Source of the DNA: JAWMQL01 sp033283165
Lineage (GTDB): Bacteria; Pseudomonadota; Gammaproteobacteria; Pseudomonadales; Halieaceae
Assembly (NCBI GenBank): GCA_033283165.1
Contig: JAWMQL010000002.1
Location: 186,001-250,000, forward strand
Length of the DNA: 64,000 nt
Direction of reading: 5' to 3'
The position numbers were made by a program, and so were the translations under genes. The notes beneath the pieces are model-generated. The model worked only from the letters and a program-made list of their open reading frames with translations. It had not been told where the DNA came from and ran no database searches. Shown here piece by piece: positions 37,501-48,756 of this stretch; position 1 is the stretch's first letter; each line of letters begins with the position of its first letter.

Positions 37501-40485
37501 TCAGGGTTTGGGCAGCACGATATTGGTCTCGGCGTTGCTGACCCCGTCGTACACCAGGCCGGCGCCGGTAATATCGGTCACCGTGAAGGTAACACTGACC
37601 ACGTTGTTCTTGAGGTTGGTTTTTACCACCAAGCACTGCCCGTTGCTGTCGGTGACGGCCTCACACTGACCGGCGCCATTGGCCCCGCCGCTCCAGGCTC
37701 CCGTCACCAATGCGCCTGCGACGGGGCCGTTGGCGTCGACTACCGTGATCTGTACCCGCGCGTCCCAGCGGTTGTGGGGCGCTGACTGACTGATATCCGA
37801 CAGGTCGGACACATGTACCGCTACCAGGTCGCCCACCGAAATGAAAATGCTGGTGCTGCCGGCCGCACCGTCGCTGTCCGTTGCAGTGGCTGTGATCTCG
37901 TGTACACCCTCGTTGAGAACGGCGCTGAACGTGTCACCGGTACCGATCGGGCCGTCGAGATTCGACTCCCAGGCTATCGCGGAGTACAGATTGCCGTCTA
38001 TGTCCGAGGCGCTGCCAGCGAAATCGATCGTTACGCCGGCGCCAAAATGATCACCGTCATTCGGTGCCGATATGGTGACGGTGGGCGCCGCGTTTGCGGG
38101 CGGAGGCACCGCGATGCTCGTACCGTCACTGTCCCCGTCGCTGTCGTGGTTGGCGCTCGCCAGGTACTGGTCGCCAGCACCTGAGGAAACACCGGTCACG
38201 GAGTAGGTCACGCTGGACACATTGGACTTGAGGCTGCCCTTGCTGACGCTGCAGCGGCCAGCCCCGTCGGTAGGCCCACAGTCACCCCCGCCGCTGGCCC
38301 CGTCACTCCAGAGGCCAGTGACCGTGGCGCCCGCCACCGGCAGCTCGGAGTCATCGTGCACGGTAATTTCCACATTGGCCTGCCAGCGCCCGCGCGGCTG
38401 ATCCACCCGTTCACCATCCAGGTCGCCCACATGCAGGTCGTTGACCTGTGACGTATTCTGCACCTCGACCGTAATGCTGTCAGAGGCGGTCTGCCCACCG
38501 CTGTCGATTGCGGTGGCACTGATCCCGTGGCTGCCATCCGCGACCGCGGAGCTGTCCCAGGCCTGCGACCAGCCGTCGGCGCCGTCGGCGTCGATGCCGA
38601 GGCTGCCGCCGTCAACGAAAAACTCCACCTGGTCGACGCCCAGGTCGTCCGCCGCGTCCGCCGTGATCGCCAGGCTGCCGGATACGGTCTGACCCTGCCC
38701 TGGCGCGGTAATGTTTACCGTGGGCGGCGTATCGCTGCCGCAGCCGAGGTCGGGCACCACCATGCGCATACGGCCGTAACCGGTCTGGGCATCATAGCCG
38801 GGGCTGCCTATATCCACGGCATTGTCGCGGATGACGCTGCGCACCTGGTCGACAGTGGCGCAGGGATTCCGGGAAAGAATCAGGCCGGCGTAGCCCGACA
38901 CCAGCGGCGCCGCAAAAGACGTACCGTCACCGCCGTTGTAATTGTCTTCGCCCGGGCGGTGCGGTTCCCACCAGAGTTCCGGGAACAGCAGCCAGTCATT
39001 CAATACCCAGGCATCATAGGCGCTGGTCACGCCGCTGGTCCAGATCAGCTCGCCCGGGGCCGTTACGTCCAGCACTTCTGATCCCTGGGCATAGGTGGAG
39101 AAATCCGAGCGCACATCGTTCCAGTTGGAGGAACCGACGGCAATCACCCCGGGCATGCTGGCCGGGAAATAGAGCCCGGCGCCACCGCCATTGCCGGAGG
39201 CTGCAATCACCAACACCCCGTTGGCCAGGGCATAGTCAATCGCGTCGCGCATGGGCTGCAGCTCCGCCTCGGTAGCACCCCCGGGCGCAACCCCCCAGCT
39301 GGCGTTTATCACGTCGGCGCCGTTATCCACGGCGTAATAGATGGCCTCGGCGGCGTCGGAACCCAGCGCGTCACCCTCGGCATTGATCATTCGCACCGGC
39401 ATGATGCGGCAGTGCCAGCAGACACCGGCAAAACCCTCCGGCTCGCCACTGGTGGGATGGTTGTTGTTGGCCATCATGCCGAGTATCCCGGCGACCGCGG
39501 TGCCGTGAAACACCCCGATGTCGATTGTGTAGGCCAGTGGATAGTACTCCAGATTGTTATCGATACCGTCGCCCACGCCAGCGTCGCCATCAAATCGATA
39601 ACCGAAAGGGATGGCGAAACCATCCGCGACCCACTGGTGTTCCGGCAGTGAGAATATATCCGGGTTGCCGTCTTCGCTGGCGGCGTCGTCATTCGGGCTG
39701 CCCACGTTGTTGCCGGCGAAGTCGTAGCCGTATAAATCGTCCACCTTGCCGTTGCCGTCGTCATCGACGCCGGCAGCGCCACCGACTTCCAGCGGGTTGT
39801 TCCAGATATTGCCCCACAGGTCGTCATGGTCCAGGTCGACACCGCTGTCCAGCACCGCGATCACTACATCGGGTGATCCCGTTTCGCTGAGCCAGCCCGC
39901 TTCCGCCTCCACCTGGAACAGCCCCCATTGGTCGACGATATCCTCCGCGGTACAGCTCGGGTCGTTGAAGTAATCGCAGTCAGTGCCCGGGTCCGGGTCG
40001 TCCTTGTAATAGGGGTCGGTGGGGGGAATGGTGTCGTTGATGCTTACGACGGGGTCTGCCACGGCGCTGACAACACCCGGCAATCCCCGGGCGGTCGCTG
40101 CCAACAGGCGCGGGTCGGGACTGCCCGTTCCCTGAACAGACAGGCTGTACCAGTCGCTGTTACCGATGCGGCGGGGTTTACCCAAAGCCAGTCCGCGGGC
40201 GTGTTCTGCCAGCTGAGCAACGGAATGGCCGGCGGCTATTTTTACCAGGATGTGCCCGTGGGCGACAGGATCCCGGGATATTGCACCGGCTGCAGGGCCC
40301 GTGCTGTTGTCGGGGGTGACGGTTCGCTCGATCGCCGGTATGACCGGATCGGCAGACCGGGCTGGGAAAATGACGCAGGTCAGGGCAAGCAGGACGACGC
40401 CCGATGCCGCCGCTAAAAATCGTATAACGGCCCCCTTGTGGGCGGCGTTGCAACTCATCAGGTGCCTGCACGTGTGTGCGGTCAT
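37501..40485 (-). CDS. Secreted S8 subtilase with duplicated C-terminal Ig-like and repeat domains
   Basis: Start chosen at ATG 40485, six bases after GAGGGG, giving 994 residues. An N-terminal membrane helix/signal (about 18-44) and propeptide-like segment come first. The catalytic domain has D213 (VLDSGVD), H327 (FHGTAVAG), the oxyanion N432 (ASGNGGG) and S523 (GTSFAAPLVSG). It contains Asp/Gly-rich calcium-type loops (GVDDDGNGKVDD). The C-terminal 400 residues hold two Ig-like domains (starting PPTVNITAP and APTVTISAP), each followed by a copy of a 90-residue module (RGRWQANVEITVHDD and HNRWDARVQITVVDA). It should be exported and degrade proteins. It lies downstream of the urease operon on the same strand. 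Confidence 0.93.
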   Translation of the reverse strand: MTAHTCRHLMSCNAAHKGAVIRFLAAASGVVLLALTCVIFPARSADPVIPAIERTVTPDNSTGPAAGAISRDPVAHGHILVKIAAGHSVAQLAEHARGLALGKPRRIGNSDWYSLSVQGTGSPDPRLLAATARGLPGVVSAVADPVVSINDTIPPTDPYYKDDPDPGTDCDYFNDPSCTAEDIVDQWGLFQVEAEAGWLSETGSPDVVIAVLDSGVDLDHDDLWGNIWNNPLEVGGAAGVDDDGNGKVDDLYGYDFAGNNVGSPNDDAASEDGNPDIFSLPEHQWVADGFAIPFGYRFDGDAGVGDGIDNNLEYYPLAYTIDIGVFHGTAVAGILGMMANNNHPTSGEPEGFAGVCWHCRIMPVRMINAEGDALGSDAAEAIYYAVDNGADVINASWGVAPGGATEAELQPMRDAIDYALANGVLVIAASGNGGGAGLYFPASMPGVIAVGSSNWNDVRSDFSTYAQGSEVLDVTAPGELIWTSGVTSAYDAWVLNDWLLFPELWWEPHRPGEDNYNGGDGTSFAAPLVSGYAGLILSRNPCATVDQVRSVIRDNAVDIGSPGYDAQTGYGRMRMVVPDLGCGSDTPPTVNITAPGQGQTVSGSLAITADAADDLGVDQVEFFVDGGSLGIDADGADGWSQAWDSSAVADGSHGISATAIDSGGQTASDSITVEVQNTSQVNDLHVGDLDGERVDQPRGRWQANVEITVHDDSELPVAGATVTGLWSDGASGGGDCGPTDGAGRCSVSKGSLKSNVSSVTYSVTGVSSGAGDQYLASANHDSDGDSDGTSIAVPPPANAAPTVTISAPNDGDHFGAGVTIDFAGSASDIDGNLYSAIAWESNLDGPIGTGDTFSAVLNEGVHEITATATDSDGAAGSTSIFISVGDLVAVHVSDLSDISQSAPHNRWDARVQITVVDANGPVAGALVTGAWSGGANGAGQCEAVTDSNGQCLVVKTNLKNNVVSVTFTVTDITGAGLVYDGVSNAETNIVLPKP

Positions 40486-40687
40486 GCCTACCCCCTCGCT
40501 GGACAACTGACAGGTTGGTGCCGTCCAGCTTCACAATCAGTATAGGAAACGCGATAGAGCGAAGTGAGCGGAATCTGGACTTTTCTCCAGTTTTTTGGCC
40601 GCAACAGCAGAAAACCGGGCTGCATGCCGCCCCGCCGCCGGAAAAGAGCACCTAACTTATTGATTTATGGGGCTTACTGATGCCCGC

Positions 40688-41305
<618 letters not shown>

Positions 41306-41315
41306 GGTCTCTCGC

Positions 41316-42017
41316 TCAGGATCGGTAGATTCTCGTGTACTGGGTCTCGTGCTGGCTGCTGGCGATGGCCTGCGCCAGGCAGGCGGCGCCCAGCTCGCTG
41401 TCCTCCAGGACCAGCCCCCGGCTCACGCAGTCCGGGATCAGGCCACTCAACTCCGCGATCAGGCGCTGGCCGGCGGTCTGGCCCAGGGGGATGATCTTGA
41501 TCCCCGCCAGCACCATGTTTTCCAGCCAGCTCCACAGGTAGGCACGGGCTGCCGCGTCCAGCGGGATGGCCCAGTGGGCCACCGCCAGGGCAAAGCCCGC
41601 CAGCTGGCAGTCCCGCAGGCAGGCCAGGCGGCTATCATCGGCGGGGATACCCAGCACCGGCAGCAGCGCGGCCATGGCCCGCCCCCGGTTGCGCTCTTCC
41701 TCGCGCAGCTCCCGGGTTTCGCGGCTGGCCAGTAAATACCGGCACCAGTGTTCCAGCGCCTGGATGTCATCCGCCTGCGCCGCCTGCACCAGCCGCCGCA
41801 GCAGCGGCACCTCCAGGTAAGCCTGGCTGGTCAGCAGCAGATCCTGCAGCCAGTCGCGCAGACTGTCCTCGTCGACCACCCAGCCCGTCTCCACCGCCCA
41901 CTCGATACCCTGCGAGTAGGCGAAGGCTCCCACCGGCAGGGCGGAGCTGACCAGCTGCTGCAGGCGCAGTTGGGCCAGCGCCTCGCTGTCCTCCGTGGCG
42001 CTAGTGCGGATGCTCAT
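41316..42017 (-). CDS. ureF: Urease accessory protein UreF
   Basis: Start set at ATG 42017 (MSIRTSATEDSEALAQL), which overlaps the ureE stop by 17 bases and gives 233 residues, the family's usual size; longer starts would run through the ureE His tail. The UreF pattern is seen in SSALPVGAFAYSQGIEWAVE and LGQTAGQRLIAEL. UreF is the all-helical scaffold joining UreD and UreG and gates nickel transfer. Confidence 0.95.
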   Translation of the reverse strand: MSIRTSATEDSEALAQLRLQQLVSSALPVGAFAYSQGIEWAVETGWVVDEDSLRDWLQDLLLTSQAYLEVPLLRRLVQAAQADDIQALEHWCRYLLASRETRELREEERNRGRAMAALLPVLGIPADDSRLACLRDCQLAGFALAVAHWAIPLDAAARAYLWSWLENMVLAGIKIIPLGQTAGQRLIAELSGLIPDCVSRGLVLEDSELGAACLAQAIASSQHETQYTRIYRS

Positions 42018-42519
42018 GCGGCTCTTCATGCGGCTCGTCATGTTGGTGTCCGTGACCATGGTGATGGCCGTGGCCGGCGCGATCGGCGCTGCCGCCATAG
42101 GCGCCGGGCTCCGGCTCGAAGGGCGCCTCCCGGTGTACCACCGTCAGTCCGAGGCCGCGCAGCATGTCGTCCAGCACGTGATCGTGCAGGTAGCTGACCC
42201 GGCCCGGCTCGATCTGCACCGACACGTGCCGGTTGCCCAGGTGATAGCAGGCCCGGGCGATGCTGTGGGGATCGTCGCTGCTGACCACCGACAGGGACTC
42301 CGGCGCGGCTACCACCTGCACCCGCTGGCCCTGTTCCGACAGCAGCAGGTCACCCTGGCGCAGGGTGGTGCCCCGCGGCAGGAACAGGCCGGCGTCGCGG
42401 CCGTCATCCAGTGTCACCCGCAGCCGGCACTTGATCCGGCTGTGCAGCGGCAGGGTCAGGGTGGCGTCGCCCTGGTTGTCTGCGGCGCCCCCGGGCTGGT
42501 GCTGGATCAACTTGATCAC
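42001..42519 (-). CDS. ureE: Urease accessory nickel metallochaperone UreE
   Basis: A 172-residue protein from a GTG start. The N-terminal beta domain (SRIKCRLRVTLDDG, GLFLPRGTTLRQGD) is followed by the nickel-binding domain (ACYHLGNRHVSVQ). The C-terminal tail after about residue 148 is very His-rich (HGHHHGHGHQHDEPHEE), so it should hold several nickel ions. It passes nickel to UreG. The tail-coding DNA overlaps the ureF start. Confidence 0.95.
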   Translation of the reverse strand: MIKLIQHQPGGAADNQGDATLTLPLHSRIKCRLRVTLDDGRDAGLFLPRGTTLRQGDLLLSEQGQRVQVVAAPESLSVVSSDDPHSIARACYHLGNRHVSVQIEPGRVSYLHDHVLDDMLRGLGLTVVHREAPFEPEPGAYGGSADRAGHGHHHGHGHQHDEPHEEPHEHPH

Positions 42520-42528
42520 GTGCGCATC

Positions 42529-44232
<1,704 letters not shown>

Positions 44233-44236
44233 TGTC

Positions 44237-44872
44237 TCAGTTCTCCAGTTCGCCCATGAATTGCGCATTGAAACCGTACACCCGGCGCTCGCCGGCGTAG
44301 GCCACCAGGGTCACCTCGCGGGTCTGGCCGGGCTCGAAGCGCACCGCGGTGCCGGCCGCAACGTCGAGGCGGAAGCCCGTCGCCTGGTCGCGGTCGAATT
44401 CCAGGGCCGGGTTGGTTTCCGCGAAATGGTAGTGCGAGCCCACCTGGATCGGCCGGTCGCCGCGGTTGGCCACGCTGAGGGTGATGCGCTCGCGGCCGTC
44501 GTTGAGCACGATCTCGCCCGGCGCCACCAGCAGCTCACCGGGCACCACGCCCGCCTCGGAGGACGCGGTGGCCAGGATCGGGTCGTGCACGGTGACCAGC
44601 TTGGTGCCGTCGGGAAAGGTCGCCTCCACCTGCACTTCGGGGATCATCGCCGCCACGCCGGGCATCACGTCCTCTTCCGACAACAGGCTGCGGCCAAAAT
44701 CCATCAGCTCCGCCACCGTGCGCCCGTCACGCGCACCCTCCAGGATCGCGGCACTGATATAGGCCATGGCCTCCGGGTAGTTGAGTTTCAGGCCGCGGGC
44801 CTTGCGTCGCTCGGCCAGCAGCGCCGCGGTGAACAGCAGCAGCTTGTCTTTTTCCCTCGGTGTCAGTTCCAT
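44237..44872 (-). CDS. ureAB: Fused urease gamma-beta subunit (UreA-UreB)
   Basis: A 211-residue protein starting at ATG 44872. Residues 1-100 are UreA (MELTPREKDKLLLFTAALLAERR, NYPEAMAYIS, EVQVEATFPDGTKLVTVHDP). After a linker of about eight residues, residues about 109-211 are UreB (VVPGELLVAPGEIVLNDGRE, VGSHYHFAETN, YGFNAQFMGEL). Most proteobacteria have separate ureA and ureB; a gamma-beta fusion is classically known from Helicobacter. Here there is no stop or frameshift at the joint, so the fusion looks genuine. It forms the structural part of the urease trimer with UreC. Confidence 0.95.
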   Translation of the reverse strand: MELTPREKDKLLLFTAALLAERRKARGLKLNYPEAMAYISAAILEGARDGRTVAELMDFGRSLLSEEDVMPGVAAMIPEVQVEATFPDGTKLVTVHDPILATASSEAGVVPGELLVAPGEIVLNDGRERITLSVANRGDRPIQVGSHYHFAETNPALEFDRDQATGFRLDVAAGTAVRFEPGQTREVTLVAYAGERRVYGFNAQFMGELEN

Positions 44873-44885
44873 TTGCTTTCCTCGG

Positions 44886-45746
44886 TCAGGTGGTCCAGAT
44901 TCTCGGCGGCGACGGCGGGCGGCCAATCACCACCGGCCGCAGGGCCTGCCACAGTTGCACGAAAACAGTGCGGGCCTGCTCGGTGGACTCGCCCAGGTAA
45001 CGCACCACCAGCAGGTCTTCCAGCAAGGTCATGCCGACCGGCATCCCCGCGGCCAGCTCGCGCGCGCCCTGCAATTGCTCTGCCGCCACCCCCGTGGCGT
45101 ACAGGGCGGCGAACACCGGCCGGCCGCGCAGGGAAGCCGCGCCGCTGGCGCGGTCATCCGGCCGGACCCGGGTGCGGTCCAGCAGCAGGGGCCGCCGGTC
45201 GCGGTAGATTTCCGTCACGAAGTCGGCGCTGCCGCTGTCGTAGCGTTCGCCGTTGGCCGGGCGCCCCAGACAGTGAATCTCCCAGCCGAAGAACCGGGCC
45301 CGGCCAGCCAGTTCTATCCGGCTGTGCAGCGTGGTCACCGCGCCGGGAAACAGGATGTTCTCCTGCGGCAGCCACTCCAGCGAGGCGTCGGTAACCGCCA
45401 GCTGCTGTCGCTGCACGGCGCGGCGCCGGGCGCTGCGGTAAAACTTGGTCGCACCGGGCGTGGTCAACAGGGCTGCGGTGCCCGGCGGGCACTCGACCCG
45501 GATATCCAGTCGGTCACCGCCCACCACCCCACCGGGCGGATGCAACAGGTAGTTGTGGCACAACCCGCCCTCAGGGTAGAAGCTGCGCTGCACGGCCAGC
45601 GGGCCGCTGCGTGCACGGCGCGCCAGTACAGTGCGCAAGGGGGTTGCGCGATAGCCCAGGTCCAGGTGCGCGCACCAGCCTGCGGAGGTCGGCTCTGCCG
45701 CCTGCTCTTCCCGAGCGCTGACCAGCGGTGCGGGGCTGCGGTACAA
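44886..45746 (-). CDS. ureD: Urease accessory protein UreD
   Basis: A 286-residue protein, first in the urease operon, with a probable TTG start and AAGGAT upstream. Family features: SFYPEGGLCHNYLLHPPGGVVGGDRLDI, given here only in part as PEGGLCHNYLLHPPGGVVGG, then TTPGATKFYRS and WLPQENILFPGA. UreD binds apo-urease first and forms the nickel tunnel with UreF and UreG. The gene is divergent from the NTF2-fold gene at 45924. Confidence 0.94.
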   Translation of the reverse strand: MYRSPAPLVSAREEQAAEPTSAGWCAHLDLGYRATPLRTVLARRARSGPLAVQRSFYPEGGLCHNYLLHPPGGVVGGDRLDIRVECPPGTAALLTTPGATKFYRSARRRAVQRQQLAVTDASLEWLPQENILFPGAVTTLHSRIELAGRARFFGWEIHCLGRPANGERYDSGSADFVTEIYRDRRPLLLDRTRVRPDDRASGAASLRGRPVFAALYATGVAAEQLQGARELAAGMPVGMTLLEDLLVVRYLGESTEQARTVFVQLWQALRPVVIGRPPSPPRIWTT

Positions 45747-45832
45747 AATGATCTATCCTTGTGTGGCGCGCGGTGCGAGAGACCGGCGACAGCGACACGG
45801 CGGTTGAAGCGGCACGCTGCTGATACATCGGG

Positions 45833-45852
45833 ATGCTACAGATGCGTAGCAT
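45833..45852. promoter_or_regulatory. Inverted repeat in the ureD upstream region
   Basis: ATGCTAC (45833-45839) and GTAGCAT (45846-45852) form a perfect seven-base inverted repeat with six bases between. It lies 87 bases upstream of ureD and 71 bases upstream of the divergent gene at 45924. It may be an operator, but no regulator gene is nearby to pair it with. Confidence 0.35.
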
Positions 45853-45923
45853 GCCCGGAAAGGTTGCCACCGAAAGAGCTGGAAATCAATCAATGCGGCC
45901 GGGGTTGACCGGGGAGTTGCGAA

Positions 45924-46364
45924 GTGCAGGACGAAATCAACGGCGAAAATACGGACCACGGCAGCCCCGGCGAACGGGTGCTGCAATTCATCGAGCGCAT
46001 GCGCACGCTGGTGGAACGGGGCAAGCGGGACTCGAACGTCACGCCGGCGGACTGGAACGTCCTGGCGGACCTGGTCGAGACTGCGGACTTCGAGCGCATC
46101 GGTCCCTTTCACGACGCCATGAACTGGGACGCCTACATCGCCATGCTCTGCGGCTGGGTCAACGCCACGGAGGGCTGGGAACCGGTCCTGAAAAGCCTGT
46201 CCGAGGCCTCGGACAGGGTCTTCGCGCAGTGCGAGGAAATGATCACCGAGAACGGCGCGGTGTTTCCCTTCTACTCCCTGTCCATGTACGAATTCAACGC
46301 CGCGGGGAAAATCCACCGCATTCACGTCTACATGCAGCAGCCCCAGACCGTCGAAGAGTCCTGA
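45924..46364 (+). CDS. NTF2/SnoaL-like protein of unknown function
   Basis: A 146-residue protein from a GTG start with GGGGAG upstream. The Trp-rich helix-strand layout (WNVLADLVETADFERIGPFHDAMNWDAY, shortened here) and the final strand (GKIHRIHVYMQQP) suggest the NTF2/SnoaL fold used by small isomerases and cyclases, which bind hydrophobic ligands. No catalytic residues can be assigned. It lies between the urease operon (divergent) and a minus-strand pair at 46381-48044 (convergent). Confidence 0.65.
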   Translation: MQDEINGENTDHGSPGERVLQFIERMRTLVERGKRDSNVTPADWNVLADLVETADFERIGPFHDAMNWDAYIAMLCGWVNATEGWEPVLKSLSEASDRVFAQCEEMITENGAVFPFYSLSMYEFNAAGKIHRIHVYMQQPQTVEES

Positions 46365-46380
46365 GCCGCAGCGCGGGACG

Positions 46381-47133
46381 TCAGGGCAGGTACCACTGCC
46401 ACTGGTACGGCACGACCGTATAAAAGGGCGCGGCGAACAGGGCGCGCCGGCCACACTCACGCCAGTGTCGCTCCAGCACCGGCCGCAGCCGCTCTGCCGT
46501 CTGCACCGGGTCGTCGTCCAGGAAGCACAGGGTCAGGCGCTGACCCGCTGCCACACTGGCAAAAGGGTTGGCCACCGAATTCACACGCCACTCCCCGGCT
46601 ACCCCGGGCACCCCGGTCAGGCCCCGGGCCGGCGCGCCGCCTTCCTCGACCAACAGGTAAAGTCCCTGCACCGGCAACCACGGCAACACGTCGGCCCCGA
46701 CCCGGGCCCGGGCCGCGACGTGGCGCGTGCTCACGTGGTACACCCCGCGTGCCACCGGCGGCAGGATGAAGGGTGACCGACCCGCCTCGTGCAGGGCGAC
46801 CGCCAGGTCATTGAACGCGTCCAGACCCGCCAGGTCGGTAAAGAAATAAGTCATCACGTGATCGATGGCCTCGAAGCGTTCGTCACTGGCAGCCCGCGCG
46901 GCCCGGCAGGCCGGCGTGGACACCACCCGCAACGAGGTCCGCACTGCCGGCAGGCGCTGCTGCTCGGGGCGGTGGTCCAGGGTGTGCCAGCGCAGGTAGT
47001 CGGCATCCTCGCCATCGGGATGCCGTTCGGCCATGGACACGAACAGGGTGGTCACGTCGCTGATGCCGGTGGCCAGCACCGCCGGCAACTGGTCGGAGGG
47101 GGTGCCCGTTAACTCCCGCAGCAGACTGTTCAT
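46381..47133 (-). CDS. Hypothetical protein, possible alpha/beta-barrel enzyme
   Basis: Start placed at ATG 47133, two bases after the stop of the upstream epimerase gene; the longer frame upstream is spurious. The 250-residue product has no signal peptide. Repeated segments such as YLRWHTLDHRPEQQRLP and TYFFTDLAGLDAFNDLAVALHEAGR look like dimeric ferredoxin-like barrel halves of the EthD/Dabb type, but I do not recognise a named family. Tight coupling to the epimerase suggests a shared pathway. Confidence 0.7.
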   Translation of the reverse strand: MNSLLRELTGTPSDQLPAVLATGISDVTTLFVSMAERHPDGEDADYLRWHTLDHRPEQQRLPAVRTSLRVVSTPACRAARAASDERFEAIDHVMTYFFTDLAGLDAFNDLAVALHEAGRSPFILPPVARGVYHVSTRHVAARARVGADVLPWLPVQGLYLLVEEGGAPARGLTGVPGVAGEWRVNSVANPFASVAAGQRLTLCFLDDDPVQTAERLRPVLERHWRECGRRALFAAPFYTVVPYQWQWYLP

Positions 47134-47135
47134 AG

Positions 47136-48044
47136 CTACACCCCCTCCGCCAGGGTCAGCTCCGGATGGCGCGCCTGCACCATACGCCGCATGCCCTCGC
47201 GCCAGGGCACCCGGGTCCGCCCCAGGGTCTCGTGCATGTGGGTCACGTCCGGCCACAGGGGCGTGTGCGCCTCGGGGGTCACTTCGAATACCGGCTCGAC
47301 GCCCACCAGTTCCCCCAGGTAGCGGCAGTAGTCCTCGATACTCACCGTCTCACTGCCCGACCAATTGACCACCAGCGGCGGGATCGCCGCCTGCTCCATG
47401 GCCCGGATGCCCAGTTCCACGTAGTCGTCCTCGTAGATGGGATTGTAGTTGTTGGGCTGGTCCGGGTGCAGCCGGATCGGCCGCCCCGCCAGGATTGCCT
47501 CCAGCCGGTCGGCCGGCGCGCCCCCCAGTGGCCCGTAGGTCGAACAGATGCGGATGATGCTCAGGGGCACCCGGTACTGCTCCGCTATCCAGGTACAGAG
47601 CGCCTCGCCGGCGACCTTGGAGAAGCTGTAGTTGGCCCGCAGGGGCACCCCGGGCGGGTCGGCTTCGGTCAGCGGCCGCTGCCCCTGGTAGGCGTAGATG
47701 GAGCCGGTGGAGCAGTACACGAAGCCCTTCGCCGGGCGGCAGTGGTGCAGCAGCCCGCCGGAGTGGTGGGCGTTGGTGGTCAGGCAGGCGGTCCAGTCAT
47801 CCAGGCCGGGATCCACCGCGGCGTGAAAGACGCGGTCGAAGTCCTGCGGCAGGCCGGAAAAATCGCCAACGGCGAAGTCCAGGGCTAGCGGCCGGATGCC
47901 GGCCGCGGTCAATGTCTCCACGTCACCGGTCTTGCGCAGCCGCGCCAGCCCCCATACCTCGTTGCTCTGCGCCAGTTTGCGGGCAATGGGCAGGGCAATC
48001 TTGCCGGTCACGCCGGTGATCAGGATTTTCTCATCGTTCAGCAT
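47136..48044 (-). CDS. NAD-dependent epimerase/dehydratase (extended SDR)
   Basis: A 302-residue extended SDR with the NAD motif ITGVTGKIALPIA near residue 9 (GxxGxxx form), STGSIYAYQG, and the YSFSK catalytic Tyr/Lys pair near 139-143. It would act on a sugar-nucleotide, steroid or polyketide-like alcohol; the substrate is not evident. It is co-transcribed with the hypothetical gene at 46381 (two-base gap) and divergent from the SnoaL-like gene at 48158. Confidence 0.88.
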   Translation of the reverse strand: MLNDEKILITGVTGKIALPIARKLAQSNEVWGLARLRKTGDVETLTAAGIRPLALDFAVGDFSGLPQDFDRVFHAAVDPGLDDWTACLTTNAHHSGGLLHHCRPAKGFVYCSTGSIYAYQGQRPLTEADPPGVPLRANYSFSKVAGEALCTWIAEQYRVPLSIIRICSTYGPLGGAPADRLEAILAGRPIRLHPDQPNNYNPIYEDDYVELGIRAMEQAAIPPLVVNWSGSETVSIEDYCRYLGELVGVEPVFEVTPEAHTPLWPDVTHMHETLGRTRVPWREGMRRMVQARHPELTLAEGV

Positions 48045-48157
48045 GGCAGTGTCCCTCCTGTACCGGGCCGGGAGGCCGGTACGCGCCTCGGGTCATGTCC
48101 CGCGCGGCCTGAATCCGCTACAGTAGTCACGGCCTGCAGACACGGCGAGAGCACACC

Positions 48158-48634
48158 ATGACCCTGGACGACATGTTAGCGCGGGAAGCCATCCGGCACA
48201 CCATGGCGCGCTACACCCTGGCCGGCGACCGCCTGCGGGTGGAGGAATTCACCGCCGTGTTCACTGAGGACGCGGTGCTGGAATCCGAGGGTGTACCGCC
48301 CGAAGACGCCTTCTGCTACCGCGGCCGGGACCAGATCAGCCAGTGGATCACGCGCTGGACCGAACGCACCGCGGACCCTGACGCGCCCACCCATCGGGCC
48401 ACCTTCGTACGCCACCATCTGGCCACCTGCCTGATCGAATTGGGCGATCCTGGCGCCGCCACGGCGCGCACCTACTGGACCGCCTACACCGATATCGGCC
48501 CGGACCACGGCGGCTACTACTTGGATCGGTTTGAGAAAACCGCGAGCGAGTGGCTCATCGCCCATCGCCGGGTACGACTCGACTGGCGCTCCCCCGACAG
48601 CCTGTTCACCACCGCAATCGAGCGCTCGCGCTGA
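48158..48634 (+). CDS. SnoaL-like/NTF2-fold protein
   Basis: A 158-residue protein with the family opening (LDDMLAREAIRHTMARYTLAGDR), FTEDAVLESEG, ARTYWTAYTDIGP and YLDRFEKTASEWLIAHRRVRLDW, matching the SnoaL-like domain of ring-modifying isomerases or dehydratases with a His/Asp pair. It likely acts on a cyclic hydrophobic compound. It is a single gene before the luciferase-like unit, 122 bases away. Confidence 0.83.
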   Translation: MTLDDMLAREAIRHTMARYTLAGDRLRVEEFTAVFTEDAVLESEGVPPEDAFCYRGRDQISQWITRWTERTADPDAPTHRATFVRHHLATCLIELGDPGAATARTYWTAYTDIGPDHGGYYLDRFEKTASEWLIAHRRVRLDWRSPDSLFTTAIERSR

Positions 48635-48756
48635 GCCCCGCCCGCGCCGGGGTCGTAGCCGCGGCCAGTCTGCGCTACACTAACTAATGCACAACACTGT
48701 TTATTACCAGGTGCAGCGCTGCGGCGGCTGGCCAAACAATCAGGAAGGATAGCAAC

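Noticed and set aside
40565..40606. CTGGA hairpin followed by six T as a terminator
   Set aside because: It would act on the plus strand, where no gene ends; both neighbouring genes are on the minus strand.
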